Source: an uncultured delta proteobacterium (GTDB lineage Bacteria > Desulfobacterota > Desulfovibrionia > Desulfovibrionales > Desulfovibrionaceae). Taken from it: a stretch of DNA of 64,000 nt. Both the position numbers and the translations under genes were made by a program. This document shows positions 33,990 through 42,633 of the stretch, piece by piece (position 1 is the stretch's first letter; the number at the start of each line of letters is the position of its first letter). The DNA lies in assembly GCA_900079685.1 (NCBI GenBank), contig LT599018.1, forward strand, positions 929,271-993,270, written 5' to 3'. The notes under the pieces are model-generated. The model was given only the letters and a program-made list of their open reading frames with translations. It was not told the origin of the DNA and did not search any database.

Positions 33990-33998
33990 CGGATACCC

Positions 33999-34241
33999 TT
34001 AGTCCACATCCAACTCGCGCGCGCTGTAATCTTCCAAAGCCCGGCCCGTGCCGTCACCGAGCGGTTCAATGACCCGCCGGGGAACCCAGCCGCCCGCATG
34101 GCCGGGCGCGGCGCAAAAGTACCAGTCTTCCCACGCCTCGGGGCCGTCATATTTTTCCCCAATGGTAAGCAAGGTTCCTTTGCGGAAGCTGAGAGGATCC
34201 GGATATTCGCTGCGGTGCGTCTTGATGACGATATACTTCAT
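33999..34241 (-). CDS. small SH3-like protein
   Basis: 80 residues from ATG 34241 (an upstream ATG at 34277 would add 12 hydrophobic residues). The core MKYIVIKTHRSEYPDPLSFRKGTLLTIGEKYDGPEAWEDWYFC followed by GGWVPRRVIEP has the alternating pattern of an SH3/variant-SH3 fold (ALYDY-like start, WxxG, and W-VP). Such one-domain proteins are common in Desulfovibrio-type genomes and have no known function. Divergent from the first FIST gene. Confidence 0.75.
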   Translation of the reverse strand: MKYIVIKTHRSEYPDPLSFRKGTLLTIGEKYDGPEAWEDWYFCAAPGHAGGWVPRRVIEPLGDGTGRALEDYSARELDVD

Positions 34242-34480
34242 GAAGTACCCGCTTTGTATAAAAATTTTGTCAAGCATTCCATACTGGAAAAACTACATGA
34301 GCATCTTTGCGGGTGCACTCGCGATATGTTTGCGTTTTCCGTTTTTGAGTGCAGCGCGGCATTGCAATGCAATCATACTTGCTGCATATGATTTCTACTG
34401 CTTGAGGTATATTGCATATACTGCTATATCCCCCTGATCGATTGTTTCATATAACACCTGTTGTTTCCCTCGGGGGGCTG

Positions 34481-35632
34481 ATGATTACTTCGCTCGTGGC
34501 GCACACCTTTGAAATCGACGATATTGATGCGGCCGTTTCCGACGTTCTCATGCAGCTTGACCTCGCCAACGCGCTCCGGAAACATTCCGTGGGGATTATT
34601 ACCTGCCATTGCGAATGCATGTATTCCGGGCTGGTAAAAGCTTTGTCCGCCAAGCTCCCCTTCGACGTCGTCGGCATATCCTCCCTCGCCTCCGCGACCA
34701 AGGAAAAAAGCGGGATGGATATGCTGACCGTGTGCGTGCTGACAAGCGACGAAGTTTCCTTCACCACCGCCCTGACCGACCCGCTCGGGAAAGAACAAAA
34801 GGGGCCCATCGCCCGGGCCTACGCGGCCGCCGCGAAACCGCTGGAAAGGCCTTCGCTCGCACTCGCCTACGGCCCTCTGCTGGAACACATCAGCGGCAAC
34901 ACCTTCGTCAACGAAATAACGGAAGCCTCCGACGGCGTTCCCCTTTTCGGCACGTTGGCCTGCGACCATACACCGGCCTTTGAAGAGGCCTCCGTCATTT
35001 ACAACGGCGAATACTACCGGGATCGTCTGGCCCTGGTTCTGGTGTACGGCCCGGTAACGCCGAAGTTTTTCTGCATCGCCATCTCGCCGCAGAACATGCA
35101 GAACCAAAAGGGCCTTATCACGGCCTCGACGGGGAACGTCATCCATGCCGTCAACGGCATTCCGGCCATGGAATATCTTGAATCCATCGGGCTCAACAAG
35201 GAAGACCTTAAAATAAGCGGGTCGTTCCCTCTTGTCATCGACTACAACGACGGGGGACAGCCCGTGGGCAGGGGCATTTACACCATCGCGGACAACGGCG
35301 ACGTCTATTGCGGCGGCGATGCGCCGGTCAACGCGTCGCTGTCGACAGCCATCCTCAACGACGAGGACGTGCTGCGCTCCGCCGGCAGGCTGGCCGAGAC
35401 GATCCGGAATCAAGGCACGCCCGGCGCCTTGCTGCTGCTCAGCTGCATATCCCGCAGCCTGCTTCTCGGCGCGAATCCGCTGGGGGAGGCGGAAAAAATC
35501 GCCGGGATCATCGGCGCCCGGATTCCGTACCACATGTCTTACTCCGGCGGGGAAATATGTCCCGTATACACGGATAACGGCGCCACCGCCAACAGATTTC
35601 ACAATTTTACGCTTATTGCCTGCGTTCTCTAG
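34481..35632 (+). CDS. FIST-domain sensory protein 1
   Basis: 383 residues from ATG 34481 (GGGGGG 3-9 bases upstream). N-terminal FIST domain (about 25-210: GIITCHCECMYSGLVKAL, FDVVGISSLASATK, GVPLFGTLACDHT) and a C-terminal FIST_C domain (about 215-380: NGIPAMEYLESIGL, SRSLLLGANPLGEAEKIAGI, YSGGEICPV, ending HNFTLIACVL). FIST domains are predicted to sense small ligands such as amino acids. No signal peptide or membrane span, so cytosolic. It is 79 bases upstream of a hybrid histidine kinase, which it probably feeds as a separate input protein. Confidence 0.88.
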   Translation: MITSLVAHTFEIDDIDAAVSDVLMQLDLANALRKHSVGIITCHCECMYSGLVKALSAKLPFDVVGISSLASATKEKSGMDMLTVCVLTSDEVSFTTALTDPLGKEQKGPIARAYAAAAKPLERPSLALAYGPLLEHISGNTFVNEITEASDGVPLFGTLACDHTPAFEEASVIYNGEYYRDRLALVLVYGPVTPKFFCIAISPQNMQNQKGLITASTGNVIHAVNGIPAMEYLESIGLNKEDLKISGSFPLVIDYNDGGQPVGRGIYTIADNGDVYCGGDAPVNASLSTAILNDEDVLRSAGRLAETIRNQGTPGALLLLSCISRSLLLGANPLGEAEKIAGIIGARIPYHMSYSGGEICPVYTDNGATANRFHNFTLIACVL

Positions 35633-35711
35633 AGGTCCTGAAGACGCGACGGCATTGACGGCAACCGCCCTGGGGAGGGCGGGAATATCATTGTAAGGGG
35701 AAGGTATTTTC

Positions 35712-37835
35712 ATGTTCGATCAAGACGCGCGCCCGGACCATCTTACGGTGGAAGATGAACTGCTGTTTTTACGCCAGGAAAACAAGCGCCTCGCCCGGCA
35801 GGTAAAATCCCTCCAGGGTCTTCTGGACAGGAGCAGAATCGCCTCCGCCGCCCAGGCCGCCCGCGATGCGGCCTTTTCCGCAGAAAAGACCAAGCAGGAA
35901 AAATATCTCAAACTGCTGCTGGAAAACAGCCCGGACATCATTATCATGCTGGATCGCGACGGGCGGTTCGCCTATTGCACCGACGCCTTCCTGCGGCAGG
36001 CCGGTTTCGCCGATTTTTCAGCGGTCAACGGGCGGGCGTATCTGGACGTGTTCAAAACCTTTGCCGACGAGAAATGGCTTGCGCATATCCACGCCATATT
36101 CACCAAGGCCATGGCGGAAAAACAGGCGGTCGCCATTGAGGAATTCCTTGATATCGGCCGGACGAACAGCCCGCGCAGCTACTCCATCCACTTCAGCCCC
36201 ATGCTGGACGAGCAGGGAAACGCCGCCGCGGCCATAGCCCTGTTCCATGACATGACCAGCCTGGTGCGCGCGAAAGAAGGGGCGGAACAGGCAAGCAAGG
36301 CCAAGGGCAACTTCCTGTCGAACATGTCGCACGAGATGCGCACCCCCATGAACGCGATTATCGGCATGGCCAACATAGCCAGAACGTCCGACAGCCTGGA
36401 AAAGAAAGAATATTGCCTGGGCAAGATCGCGGAAGCCTCCACCCACCTGCTCGGGGTCATCAACGATATTCTGGACATGTCCAAGATAGAAGCCGGCATG
36501 TTCGAACTGGCGTACGCGGAAATAGACCTTGAACGGTTGATTATGCGGGCCGCCAACGTGGTAACCTATCGTATTGACGAAAAAGATCAGAACTTCATCG
36601 TTAAAATAGACAAAAACACGCCGCAGTTCATCATTTCCGACGAGCAGCGCCTTGCCCAGGTTATCGCCAACCTGCTCTCCAACGCCGTCAAGTTCACGCC
36701 GGAACAGGGAACGATAACCCTGTCGGTGCGCTGCCAGGAGATACAGGACGATATCTGCACCCTGCTTGTTGAAGTAACCGATACAGGCATAGGCATTTCC
36801 CCGGAGCAGCAGGAAAAGCTCTTCCGCTCCTTCGCGCAGGCCGACGACAGCATTTCCCGGCGGTTCGGGGGCACGGGGCTGGGCCTTGCCATCTCCAAAC
36901 GCATCGTCACCATGATGGACGGCGATATCCGGGTTGCCTCAACGCCCGGGGAAGGTTCCACCTTCTCGTTTACCATCAAGGCGCAACGCGGCACGCAACA
37001 GAAAGTGTGCGCGCTGCCGGGCAACGTCGCGTGGAAAAACCTTCACGTGATGGCGGTGGATGATTCCGAGGACGTTCTGGAATATTTCAGCAGCCTGTCG
37101 GAAAATCTCGGTTTTCAATGCACGGTTGCGCCGGACGGATTCAGCGCCTGTGAGCTTTTGGAGCAACGCGCCGAGGCCCCGCACGTCATTTTTGTGGACT
37201 GGAAAATGCCGGGCATGAACGGGGTGGAACTGGCCAGGGAAATCAAACGCCGCTATGGCGACAACGCCATCATCATCATGATCTCCGCCAACGAATGGAC
37301 GGCGGTTGAAGGGGAAGCCAAAGCCGCGGGGATTGTAAAATTCATCCCCAAGCCCCTGTTCGCGTCCGTCATCGTCGACTGCATCACCGAATGCTTGCGG
37401 AACAGCTGCTACCGGCCCGAACGCAACCTTACGCTGCAAAACGCCGGTTGCTTTGCCGGAAAACGCATCCTTCTGGCGGAAGATATTGAAATAAATCGGG
37501 AAATCGCCATTTCCCTGCTTGAGCACACCGGGTTGACCATCGATTGCGCGGAAAACGGTGTCGCGGCATTCCGGATGGCGGTCGAATCGGACGCGCCGTA
37601 CGATCTGATCCTCATGGATATCCACATGCCGGAGCAGGACGGGTATGAAACCACCCGCAAAATCCGGGAACTTGACGACCCCCGCAAACGGGACATCCCC
37701 ATTATCGCGATGACCGCCAACGTGTTCCGTGAAGACGTGGAGCAATGCCTCGCCGCGGGGATGAACGCCCATATCGGTAAGCCGCTGGATATCGACGAAG
37801 CCATGACAAAATTGCGGGTGTATCTTTCCGCGTAA
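35712..37835 (+). CDS. cytosolic hybrid histidine kinase 1 (PAS-HisKA-HATPase-REC-REC)
   Basis: 707 residues with no membrane span. An N-terminal coiled coil (about 12-65) leads into a PAS domain (about 70-185), HisKA with phospho-accepting H207 ([18 protein letters not shown]), an HATPase with [24 protein letters not shown] and [11 protein letters not shown], then two receivers: the first with [10 protein letters not shown] and the second with [14 protein letters not shown]. There is no DNA-binding output, so it signals to an unlinked response regulator or acts through its receivers. Good ribosome site (GGGGAAGG). Pairs with FIST protein 1 and mirrors kinase 2. Confidence 0.93.
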   Translation: MFDQDARPDHLTVEDELLFLRQENKRLARQVKSLQGLLDRSRIASAAQAARDAAFSAEKTKQEKYLKLLLENSPDIIIMLDRDGRFAYCTDAFLRQAGFADFSAVNGRAYLDVFKTFADEKWLAHIHAIFTKAMAEKQAVAIEEFLDIGRTNSPRSYSIHFSPMLDEQGNAAAAIALFHDMTSLVRAKEGAEQASKAKGNFLSNMSHEMRTPMNAIIGMANIARTSDSLEKKEYCLGKIAEASTHLLGVINDILDMSKIEAGMFELAYAEIDLERLIMRAANVVTYRIDEKDQNFIVKIDKNTPQFIISDEQRLAQVIANLLSNAVKFTPEQGTITLSVRCQEIQDDICTLLVEVTDTGIGISPEQQEKLFRSFAQADDSISRRFGGTGLGLAISKRIVTMMDGDIRVASTPGEGSTFSFTIKAQRGTQQKVCALPGNVAWKNLHVMAVDDSEDVLEYFSSLSENLGFQCTVAPDGFSACELLEQRAEAPHVIFVDWKMPGMNGVELAREIKRRYGDNAIIIMISANEWTAVEGEAKAAGIVKFIPKPLFASVIVDCITECLRNSCYRPERNLTLQNAGCFAGKRILLAEDIEINREIAISLLEHTGLTIDCAENGVAAFRMAVESDAPYDLILMDIHMPEQDGYETTRKIRELDDPRKRDIPIIAMTANVFREDVEQCLAAGMNAHIGKPLDIDEAMTKLRVYLSA

Positions 37836-37847
37836 CCGGCGGCTCTC

Positions 37848-37881
37848 AGGGCCTGTTCACACTAATGTGAACAGAGGCCCT
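37848..37881. terminator. shared terminator between convergent kinase genes
   Basis: AGGGCCTGTTCACA and TGTGAACAGAGGCCCT form a stem with a 2-base bulge. It ends at the stop codon of kinase 2 and lies 12 bases after kinase 1, so it can serve both. Confidence 0.6.
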
Positions 37882-39595
37882 AAGCCAGATATTGGTCGAT
37901 GGCGGCATAGAGCCGGTCAACATCGATGGGCTTGGCAATGTGGTCCACCATGCCGGCCTCTGCGCACCGCACCCGCTCTTCCCCCAGAACGTGCGCCGTC
38001 ATCGCGATTATGGGCATGGCCTCCGGGCCGACGGTTTTCCGTATCAGCCGGGTCGCTTCAAAGCCGTCCATGACCGGCATTTGCAGATCCATCAAGACGA
38101 GATCAAACGGCGGGAGCGCCGTCTGTTCCCTGACCACGGCAACGGCCTCTTCCCCGTTGTTCGCGACCGTCACGGCAAGGCCGACGTCTTCCAGCAACGC
38201 GAGCGCGATTTCCTGGTTAATCAGGTTATCTTCCACAAGCAGGATACGCCTGCCCTCCAGCCGCGCCCGCAGGGCATCCGCAAGGCAGCCGGGCCGGTCG
38301 GCAACGACGGGAGTCTCTTCCTTGTCGGCAAGAAGCCCAAGCACGCAGCTGAAACGTATCGTCGTGCCGATTCCGCTTTCGCTTTCCGCGCTGATCGTTC
38401 CCCCCATCATTTCCACCAGGTGCCGCGTTATCGTCAATCCAAGGCCGGTGCCGCCGTAATTGCGCGTATGCGAGGCGTCGGCCTGCGTGAACGGCTGGAA
38501 CAGATGCGCCTTGTACTCGTTTTTTATGCCGATGCCGGTGTCCGTTACCGCAAAATCAAGGGTGACGCCGGCATCCGACACGTCCCGCGCGCGGCACGAC
38601 ACGGTTATCGACCCGTTTTCCGTGAATTTGAGCGAATTGCCGATGATGTTGTTGAATATCTGCGTGAGCCGGAGGGTATCGCCGGAGAGATTGTCCGGCA
38701 CCCCTTCCCCGATATCCACGATGAGGTCAAGCCCCTTCTCCTTGCTTTTGTGCTCGAACAGCGTGTGGATGGTATCGAGAAACCCGCGCAGCCTGAAAGG
38801 CGCCGGGACGATCGTAAATTTACCGGCTTCTATTTTGGAAAAATCGAGGATGTCATTGACGATACCCAACAGGGCCTGCCCCGCATGGCTGATTTTGGTT
38901 ATCTGTTCCCGTGTTTTTGCGGAAACCTCATCGTTCAGGGCGATATGCGCGATCCCGATGATCGCGTTCAACGGAGTCCGTATTTCGTGGGACATGTTGG
39001 CGAGAAACTCCGCCTTCACCCGGGACGCTTCCTCCGCGTTCTCCTTGGCGGTGGTGATTTCGGTGATGTCGTTGTGGATCAGGCTCACGCCGATGCAACT
39101 GGCTTCCCTGTTGGTTATGGGCATGGCCAGGGTCTGGACGATCACTTCCTCGCCGTCTACTTTTCTGAACACTTCCTCACGGCGCACCGGCTCGCCGGAG
39201 ACCATGACCCCCCGCAAAATGGATTCCATGCCGTCCAGCCACCCCTCGCCTTGCGGGGCGTATAAAAAAAGGGACCGGAACGGCTCAAACGTCAGCGCGG
39301 CACCTTGGGGCAGCCCCAAAAACTTCCACACGGAAGGCGAGCCGAAAACGAACCGGAGTTCCGTATCGAAAATGGCGACGAACTGCGGGTGGTTGTTGAG
39401 GAAAAAGGAGTTGTACGTTTCCTGCAATTCTTTTTCACGGGCGTTTTTGGCCCGCATCTGCTCCGCATGGGCATAGCTGATCCGCAAATACTCACAGTCA
39501 ACCTGCAACGCGCTTAAAGAGCGCTTCAGGAAGCCGACTTCCTTTTTAAGAGATTTGATGATCTCTTCAGGAGTCTGTACCAGCTGATCCGCCAT
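37880..39595 (-). CDS. cytosolic hybrid histidine kinase 2 (PAS-HisKA-HATPase-REC)
   Basis: 571 residues, no membrane span. N-terminal coiled coil (about 8-60), PAS/PAC (about 65-185), HisKA with H203 (FLANMSHEIRTPLNAIIGIAHIA), HATPase with DTGIGIKNEYKAHLF and GGTGLGLTITRH, and one C-terminal receiver with phospho-acceptor in LVLMDLQMPVMDGFEAT. It starts 12 bases after the FIST 2 stop with GGGGGA before the ATG, so the two are one operon. Same architecture as kinase 1 minus one receiver. Confidence 0.93.
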   Translation of the reverse strand: MADQLVQTPEEIIKSLKKEVGFLKRSLSALQVDCEYLRISYAHAEQMRAKNAREKELQETYNSFFLNNHPQFVAIFDTELRFVFGSPSVWKFLGLPQGAALTFEPFRSLFLYAPQGEGWLDGMESILRGVMVSGEPVRREEVFRKVDGEEVIVQTLAMPITNREASCIGVSLIHNDITEITTAKENAEEASRVKAEFLANMSHEIRTPLNAIIGIAHIALNDEVSAKTREQITKISHAGQALLGIVNDILDFSKIEAGKFTIVPAPFRLRGFLDTIHTLFEHKSKEKGLDLIVDIGEGVPDNLSGDTLRLTQIFNNIIGNSLKFTENGSITVSCRARDVSDAGVTLDFAVTDTGIGIKNEYKAHLFQPFTQADASHTRNYGGTGLGLTITRHLVEMMGGTISAESESGIGTTIRFSCVLGLLADKEETPVVADRPGCLADALRARLEGRRILLVEDNLINQEIALALLEDVGLAVTVANNGEEAVAVVREQTALPPFDLVLMDLQMPVMDGFEATRLIRKTVGPEAMPIIAMTAHVLGEERVRCAEAGMVDHIAKPIDVDRLYAAIDQYLA

Positions 39596-39607
39596 GGTCC
39601 CCCAACC

Positions 39608-40789
39608 CTAAAACGCGCAAAAGATGACGGACAGATTGTGGCTGTGGTTGCTCGCATAGCCGTCATCGTCGATGCGCGTCGGTCCTATTTCGGTAAATGC
39701 GTAGAATCCCGCATACTGCATGCTGCCCCCGAAATACTTTTTGGCGATATCCGCCTCGTATTCGCGTTCAAAGGCAAGCACCACGTGCCTTCCGGCGCAT
39801 GTGACGCAAAAAACGGAGGAGTAGGTGTAGTCATCCGAGGTTGCCGCGATTGTGTCCATGACCTTTTTGGCGGCGTCTTCAACGGTGCGTTTCAAATCGT
39901 CCGCTGAAATGATCTGGAACGACACCATGGAACCTTGCGGCATGTTGACGTAACTCAGCGCGGTGCCGTTTTCCTTGTCCAGATGGATCAACGGGCGGCA
40001 GATGGGCTGCCCGTTCTCGTCGGAATCCCCTTGAACCGCGCTGAAGGGGGCAAAAAGCAGCCCTTCGGATGAATTGATATTCACCTCATGCTTTTGGAGA
40101 AACTCAAGAATCGGGATATCGTCGATACTTTTCAGAACAGGCCCGTCGGAACCCGTAATTCTATACCGGGGAAGGCCCTTGTTGGGGACGCCGCCGACAG
40201 CCACGACCGGTTTGAATTTCCCGGCGATAAGGATGACCGCGTAGCCGTCGCTCAAAACCCTGCCGTTCACGAAAACCTTTTTCTCGGCGAACTTGAATTC
40301 GTCGGAAGCAATGCCGCCGATAATCGGCTTATGGCCGATCAGTTCGTCCAGCAGCGTGAGCTTGTCCTGTTCCGTATACGCGTCCGTGAGGCTGGAAAAA
40401 ACAAACGCCCCTTCCGGCTGCTTTCCGTCAAGGGCGGCCAGGGCCTCCGCATACGCTTTTTTTATTTTTCCGGCGCCGTCGACGTCCAGATGCTCCGCTC
40501 CCGCAAGCCCGAACCAGCAATCGTCCGCCGTCAGGACAAGCATCGTTATGCCCAGGCGGCTGTATCCTTTCGGGCTGAGCTGCGCAAGGCTCGTGGCCCC
40601 GATGAACGGAATATCGGGACGTTTTTTGCTGAGAAGCGCAAGACACTCCAGACATTCCTCTTCCGGCTCCGTAATGACGAGCGCGCAGGAGTTCGCGCAC
40701 AGTGAAAACCCTGCAAGCTGTTCCGCCAGATATGCGGCAGCGTCTTCGGCGTCAAAAACATCAGGGCAGGTGACGGTATACGAGCGCAT
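39608..40789 (-). CDS. FIST-domain sensory protein 2
   Basis: 393 residues from ATG 40789 (GGGGGG just upstream). FIST domain (about 30-205: CALVITEPEEECLECLALL, IPFIGATSLAQLSPKGYSRLG, KPIIGGIASDEFKFAEKKVFVNG) and FIST_C (about 210-390: IDDIPILEFLQKHEV, NMPQGSMVSFQIISADDLKR, MQYAGFYAFTEIGPTR, ending HNLSVIFCAF). Shares architecture and ending with FIST protein 1, although identity is modest. Cytosolic. Co-transcribed with kinase 2. Confidence 0.88.
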   Translation of the reverse strand: MRSYTVTCPDVFDAEDAAAYLAEQLAGFSLCANSCALVITEPEEECLECLALLSKKRPDIPFIGATSLAQLSPKGYSRLGITMLVLTADDCWFGLAGAEHLDVDGAGKIKKAYAEALAALDGKQPEGAFVFSSLTDAYTEQDKLTLLDELIGHKPIIGGIASDEFKFAEKKVFVNGRVLSDGYAVILIAGKFKPVVAVGGVPNKGLPRYRITGSDGPVLKSIDDIPILEFLQKHEVNINSSEGLLFAPFSAVQGDSDENGQPICRPLIHLDKENGTALSYVNMPQGSMVSFQIISADDLKRTVEDAAKKVMDTIAATSDDYTYSSVFCVTCAGRHVVLAFEREYEADIAKKYFGGSMQYAGFYAFTEIGPTRIDDDGYASNHSHNLSVIFCAF

Positions 40790-40833
40790 AAGTCCCCCCT
40801 TTGGAATCGTACCGTTGGCGTGGAAAAGCAATC

Positions 40834-40875
40834 TATAATAAAAGGAGTGTCCCCGTCCACTCCCCTTTTATTATA
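40834..40875. repeat. long AT-rich hairpin upstream of FIST 2
   Basis: TATAATAAAAGGAGTG (40834-40849) and CACTCCCCTTTTATTATA (40858-40875) form a stem with a CC bulge. It could be a terminator for the MFS gene or overlap the FIST 2 promoter. Confidence 0.5.
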
Positions 40876-40907
40876 TTTCCCTCCCCCGATATTGCGGGGG
40901 AGGGAAA
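40876..40907 (-). terminator. terminator after the MFS gene
   Basis: On the minus strand TTTCCCTCCCCC, an 8-base loop and GGGGGAGGGAAA, followed by an AT-rich tail, 9 bases after the MFS stop. Confidence 0.6.
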
Positions 40908-40915
40908 TTACAACC

Positions 40916-42130
40916 CTATGCGCTTGCCGCCTTTGGTTTCAGCATGAGCATCAACGCCACGCTGGCTGCGGAGCACACCGCCGCAATGACGAACGCCGGA
41001 AACATCAGGGAAATATCGTTCGCGGCGATGTTTTTGTAATGCCCGGCGATGGAGGAAGAGGCTATCGCCGCTATCCCGAATCCCAACAAAACCATGCCGT
41101 AGTTGGTGGCCATGTGCCGCGCTCCGAACAGATCCGCCGTGAGCGACGGGAACGTGCTCAAAAAGCCGCCGTAAAAGAACCCGATGCACCCGATCAGCAC
41201 ATAGATCGAATAGCCGTTGGCGCTGTTTACCAAGAGTGAAAATGCGCCAGACCCGGCCAGCAGAATCACGATGGTTTTCTTCCGGCCCATATGGTCGGAG
41301 GCCATCCCCCAGAACAACCGCCCCAGGGAATTGGACATGGCGATGACAAGAACGCCGATCGTCGCGGTTGCGCCCAGGCCCTTGGCCACGGCGATCGGTT
41401 TGGCAAAGCCGATCATCATCAGCCCGCCCATGCACGCCAGCATCAAGGAACCCGTCACGAGGTAGAACCGGTGATCCTTCAACACTTGCGAGGGGGACAT
41501 GTCGCCGCCCGGAGCGCCGGCGGCCGCGCCGCCTTTTACCGTTTCCTGGGGAGGGTTTTTCAGAAACATTCCCCCGGTCACGCAGACGACGAGAAAAATA
41601 CCGCTCAAAACCAGCAGCGTCTTGGGTTCGCCGACCTCCGCGCCGCCGAATCCGGCGACAAGCCGCTCAATGATGGGCGTGAACACCACCCCGCCGAACC
41701 CCAGGGCCGAAACGATCAGGCCGGTGACAAGGCCCTTTTTCTCGGGAAACCACTTTTGCACGCACGCAATGGTGGTGGAATAGGTGAACCCCATGCCGAC
41801 CCCTCCCATGACGCCGTAGCCCAGCCAGAGCAGCCAGGGCGTCTCGGGCGTGACGAAGGAGGCGAGGAAAAAGCCTGCGCTCAGAATGATCCCGCCCACG
41901 ATGACCACCGGACGGGTGGCGTATTTTGCCGCGAGCTTGCCGCCGAACACGCTGCCGATGGTCAGCGTGGACAGGAGCAGGGAAAACGTCAGACCGGCGG
42001 CCGCGTTGTCTCCGCGAAAGATGCTGTTTGCGATACCGGTTTGAAAAACACTCCAGACATAGGCAACCCCCAGACAGAGCTGGATTGCGACGGCGGCGAC
42101 AACGGGAACGATTCTTTGTGATCCTTTCAT
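40916..42130 (-). CDS. MFS transporter, oxalate/formate-antiporter (OFA) type
   Basis: 404 residues, 12 membrane helices with a central Gly/Ala-rich loop (about 205-220). Motifs of the OFA branch are visible: QLCLGVAYVWSVFQTGI at the N-terminus, GGVGMGFTYSTTIACVQKWFPEKKGLVTGLIVSALGFG and the second-half SDHMGRKKTIVIL (MFS motif A). OFA members move small carboxylates. However, the 5' leader encodes a Tyr-rich peptide with a terminator 24 bases before the ATG (see attenuator entries), which points to control by tyrosine or aromatic amino-acid supply and perhaps to an aromatic substrate. Ribosome site AAAGGA. Confidence 0.9.
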   Translation of the reverse strand: MKGSQRIVPVVAAVAIQLCLGVAYVWSVFQTGIANSIFRGDNAAAGLTFSLLLSTLTIGSVFGGKLAAKYATRPVVIVGGIILSAGFFLASFVTPETPWLLWLGYGVMGGVGMGFTYSTTIACVQKWFPEKKGLVTGLIVSALGFGGVVFTPIIERLVAGFGGAEVGEPKTLLVLSGIFLVVCVTGGMFLKNPPQETVKGGAAAGAPGGDMSPSQVLKDHRFYLVTGSLMLACMGGLMMIGFAKPIAVAKGLGATATIGVLVIAMSNSLGRLFWGMASDHMGRKKTIVILLAGSGAFSLLVNSANGYSIYVLIGCIGFFYGGFLSTFPSLTADLFGARHMATNYGMVLLGFGIAAIASSSIAGHYKNIAANDISLMFPAFVIAAVCSAASVALMLMLKPKAASA

Positions 42131-42153
42131 GATACAGTCCTTTTTTTGAATAT

Positions 42154-42190
42154 AAAAAAGCCCTTACCGCTTTGCGGTAAGGGCTTTTTT
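42154..42190 (-). terminator. leader terminator (segments 3:4) of the MFS attenuator
   Basis: Perfect 17-bp inverted repeat (arm AAAAAAGCCCTTACCGC) around a 3-base loop, with a T-run on the minus strand. It lies in the 5' leader 24 bases before the MFS start, not after any gene, so it must act by premature termination. Confidence 0.85.
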
Positions 42191-42241
42191 CCGATATATC
42201 CGGAAAATCCGTATGGTACGGACTCCTACAACAAAACTCCA

Positions 42242-42325
42242 TCAGGCCCCATCGACCGCGATGTAATAATAGAAATAGTGATAATAATGGACTGATTTAG
42301 TAGTTCTGATAGGTACAACATACAT
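42242..42325 (-). CDS. Tyr/His/Phe-rich leader peptide of the MFS attenuator
   Basis: A 27-residue open frame from ATG 42325 (AAGGA 4-5 bases upstream) to TGA 42242-42244. It starts MYVVPIRTTKSV, then has nine consecutive aromatic or His codons, HYYHYFYYY (six Tyr, two His, one Phe, at 42263-42289), and ends IAVDGA. This is the pattern of amino-acid biosynthesis leader peptides such as those of phe, his and trp operons. The last six codons overlap the antiterminator arm (42246-42259). Too short and too biased to be an ordinary protein gene; I assign a regulatory role with good confidence. Confidence 0.8.
   Translation of the reverse strand: MYVVPIRTTKSVHYYHYFYYYIAVDGA
42246..42259 (-). promoter_or_regulatory. 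antiterminator arm (segment 2) of the MFS attenuator
   Basis: Minus-strand GCGGTCGATGGGGC can pair with GCCCTTACCGC, the 5' arm of the terminator: GCGGT with ACCGC and GGGC with GCCC, with an internal loop. It lies at the end of the leader peptide. A ribosome that finishes the peptide would cover it (terminator forms); one stalled on the Tyr codons would leave it free (antitermination). Confidence 0.65.
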
Positions 42326-42353
42326 TTTTTCCTTAAAAAAAATCTTGTCATGA

Positions 42354-42382
42354 TGGATATTCTATAGCGAGCGGAATGTCAA
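42354..42382 (-). promoter_or_regulatory. promoter of the MFS leader
   Basis: Minus strand: perfect -35 TTGACA (42382-42377), 17-bp spacer, -10-like TATCCA (42359-42354). Transcription would start near 42347, giving a leader of about 215 nucleotides that contains the peptide and the terminator. Confidence 0.55.
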
Positions 42383-42571
42383 GTATTTTTGTATGGAATA
42401 CGTTCAGGGAGACAACCAGGGAAGGCGCGCATGAACGCCTGGCCAAACCCCAGTGGTCATGCGGGCGCGCAAAAAGCAAAACATGCCTCACGGATGGCGG
42501 CATTTTTCTATCGTCACCGGACCTTTTCTTGACGCAAAAATATATGGTATGCTAAGGCAAAGACAGTATAG

Positions 42572-42592
42572 TAATAATATTTGTTATTATTA
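42572..42592. promoter_or_regulatory. PerR-like operator upstream of catalase
   Basis: TAATAATA-TTTGT-TATTATTA, a perfect 8-bp inverted repeat 42 bases before the catalase ATG. Its AT-rich TTATnnTnATTATAA-like form resembles PerR/Fur-family boxes that control peroxide defence. Confidence 0.6.
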
Positions 42593-42633
42593 AGAAACAT
42601 AACCGGGCTTTTCAACGATAAGGAGAACGTGCC

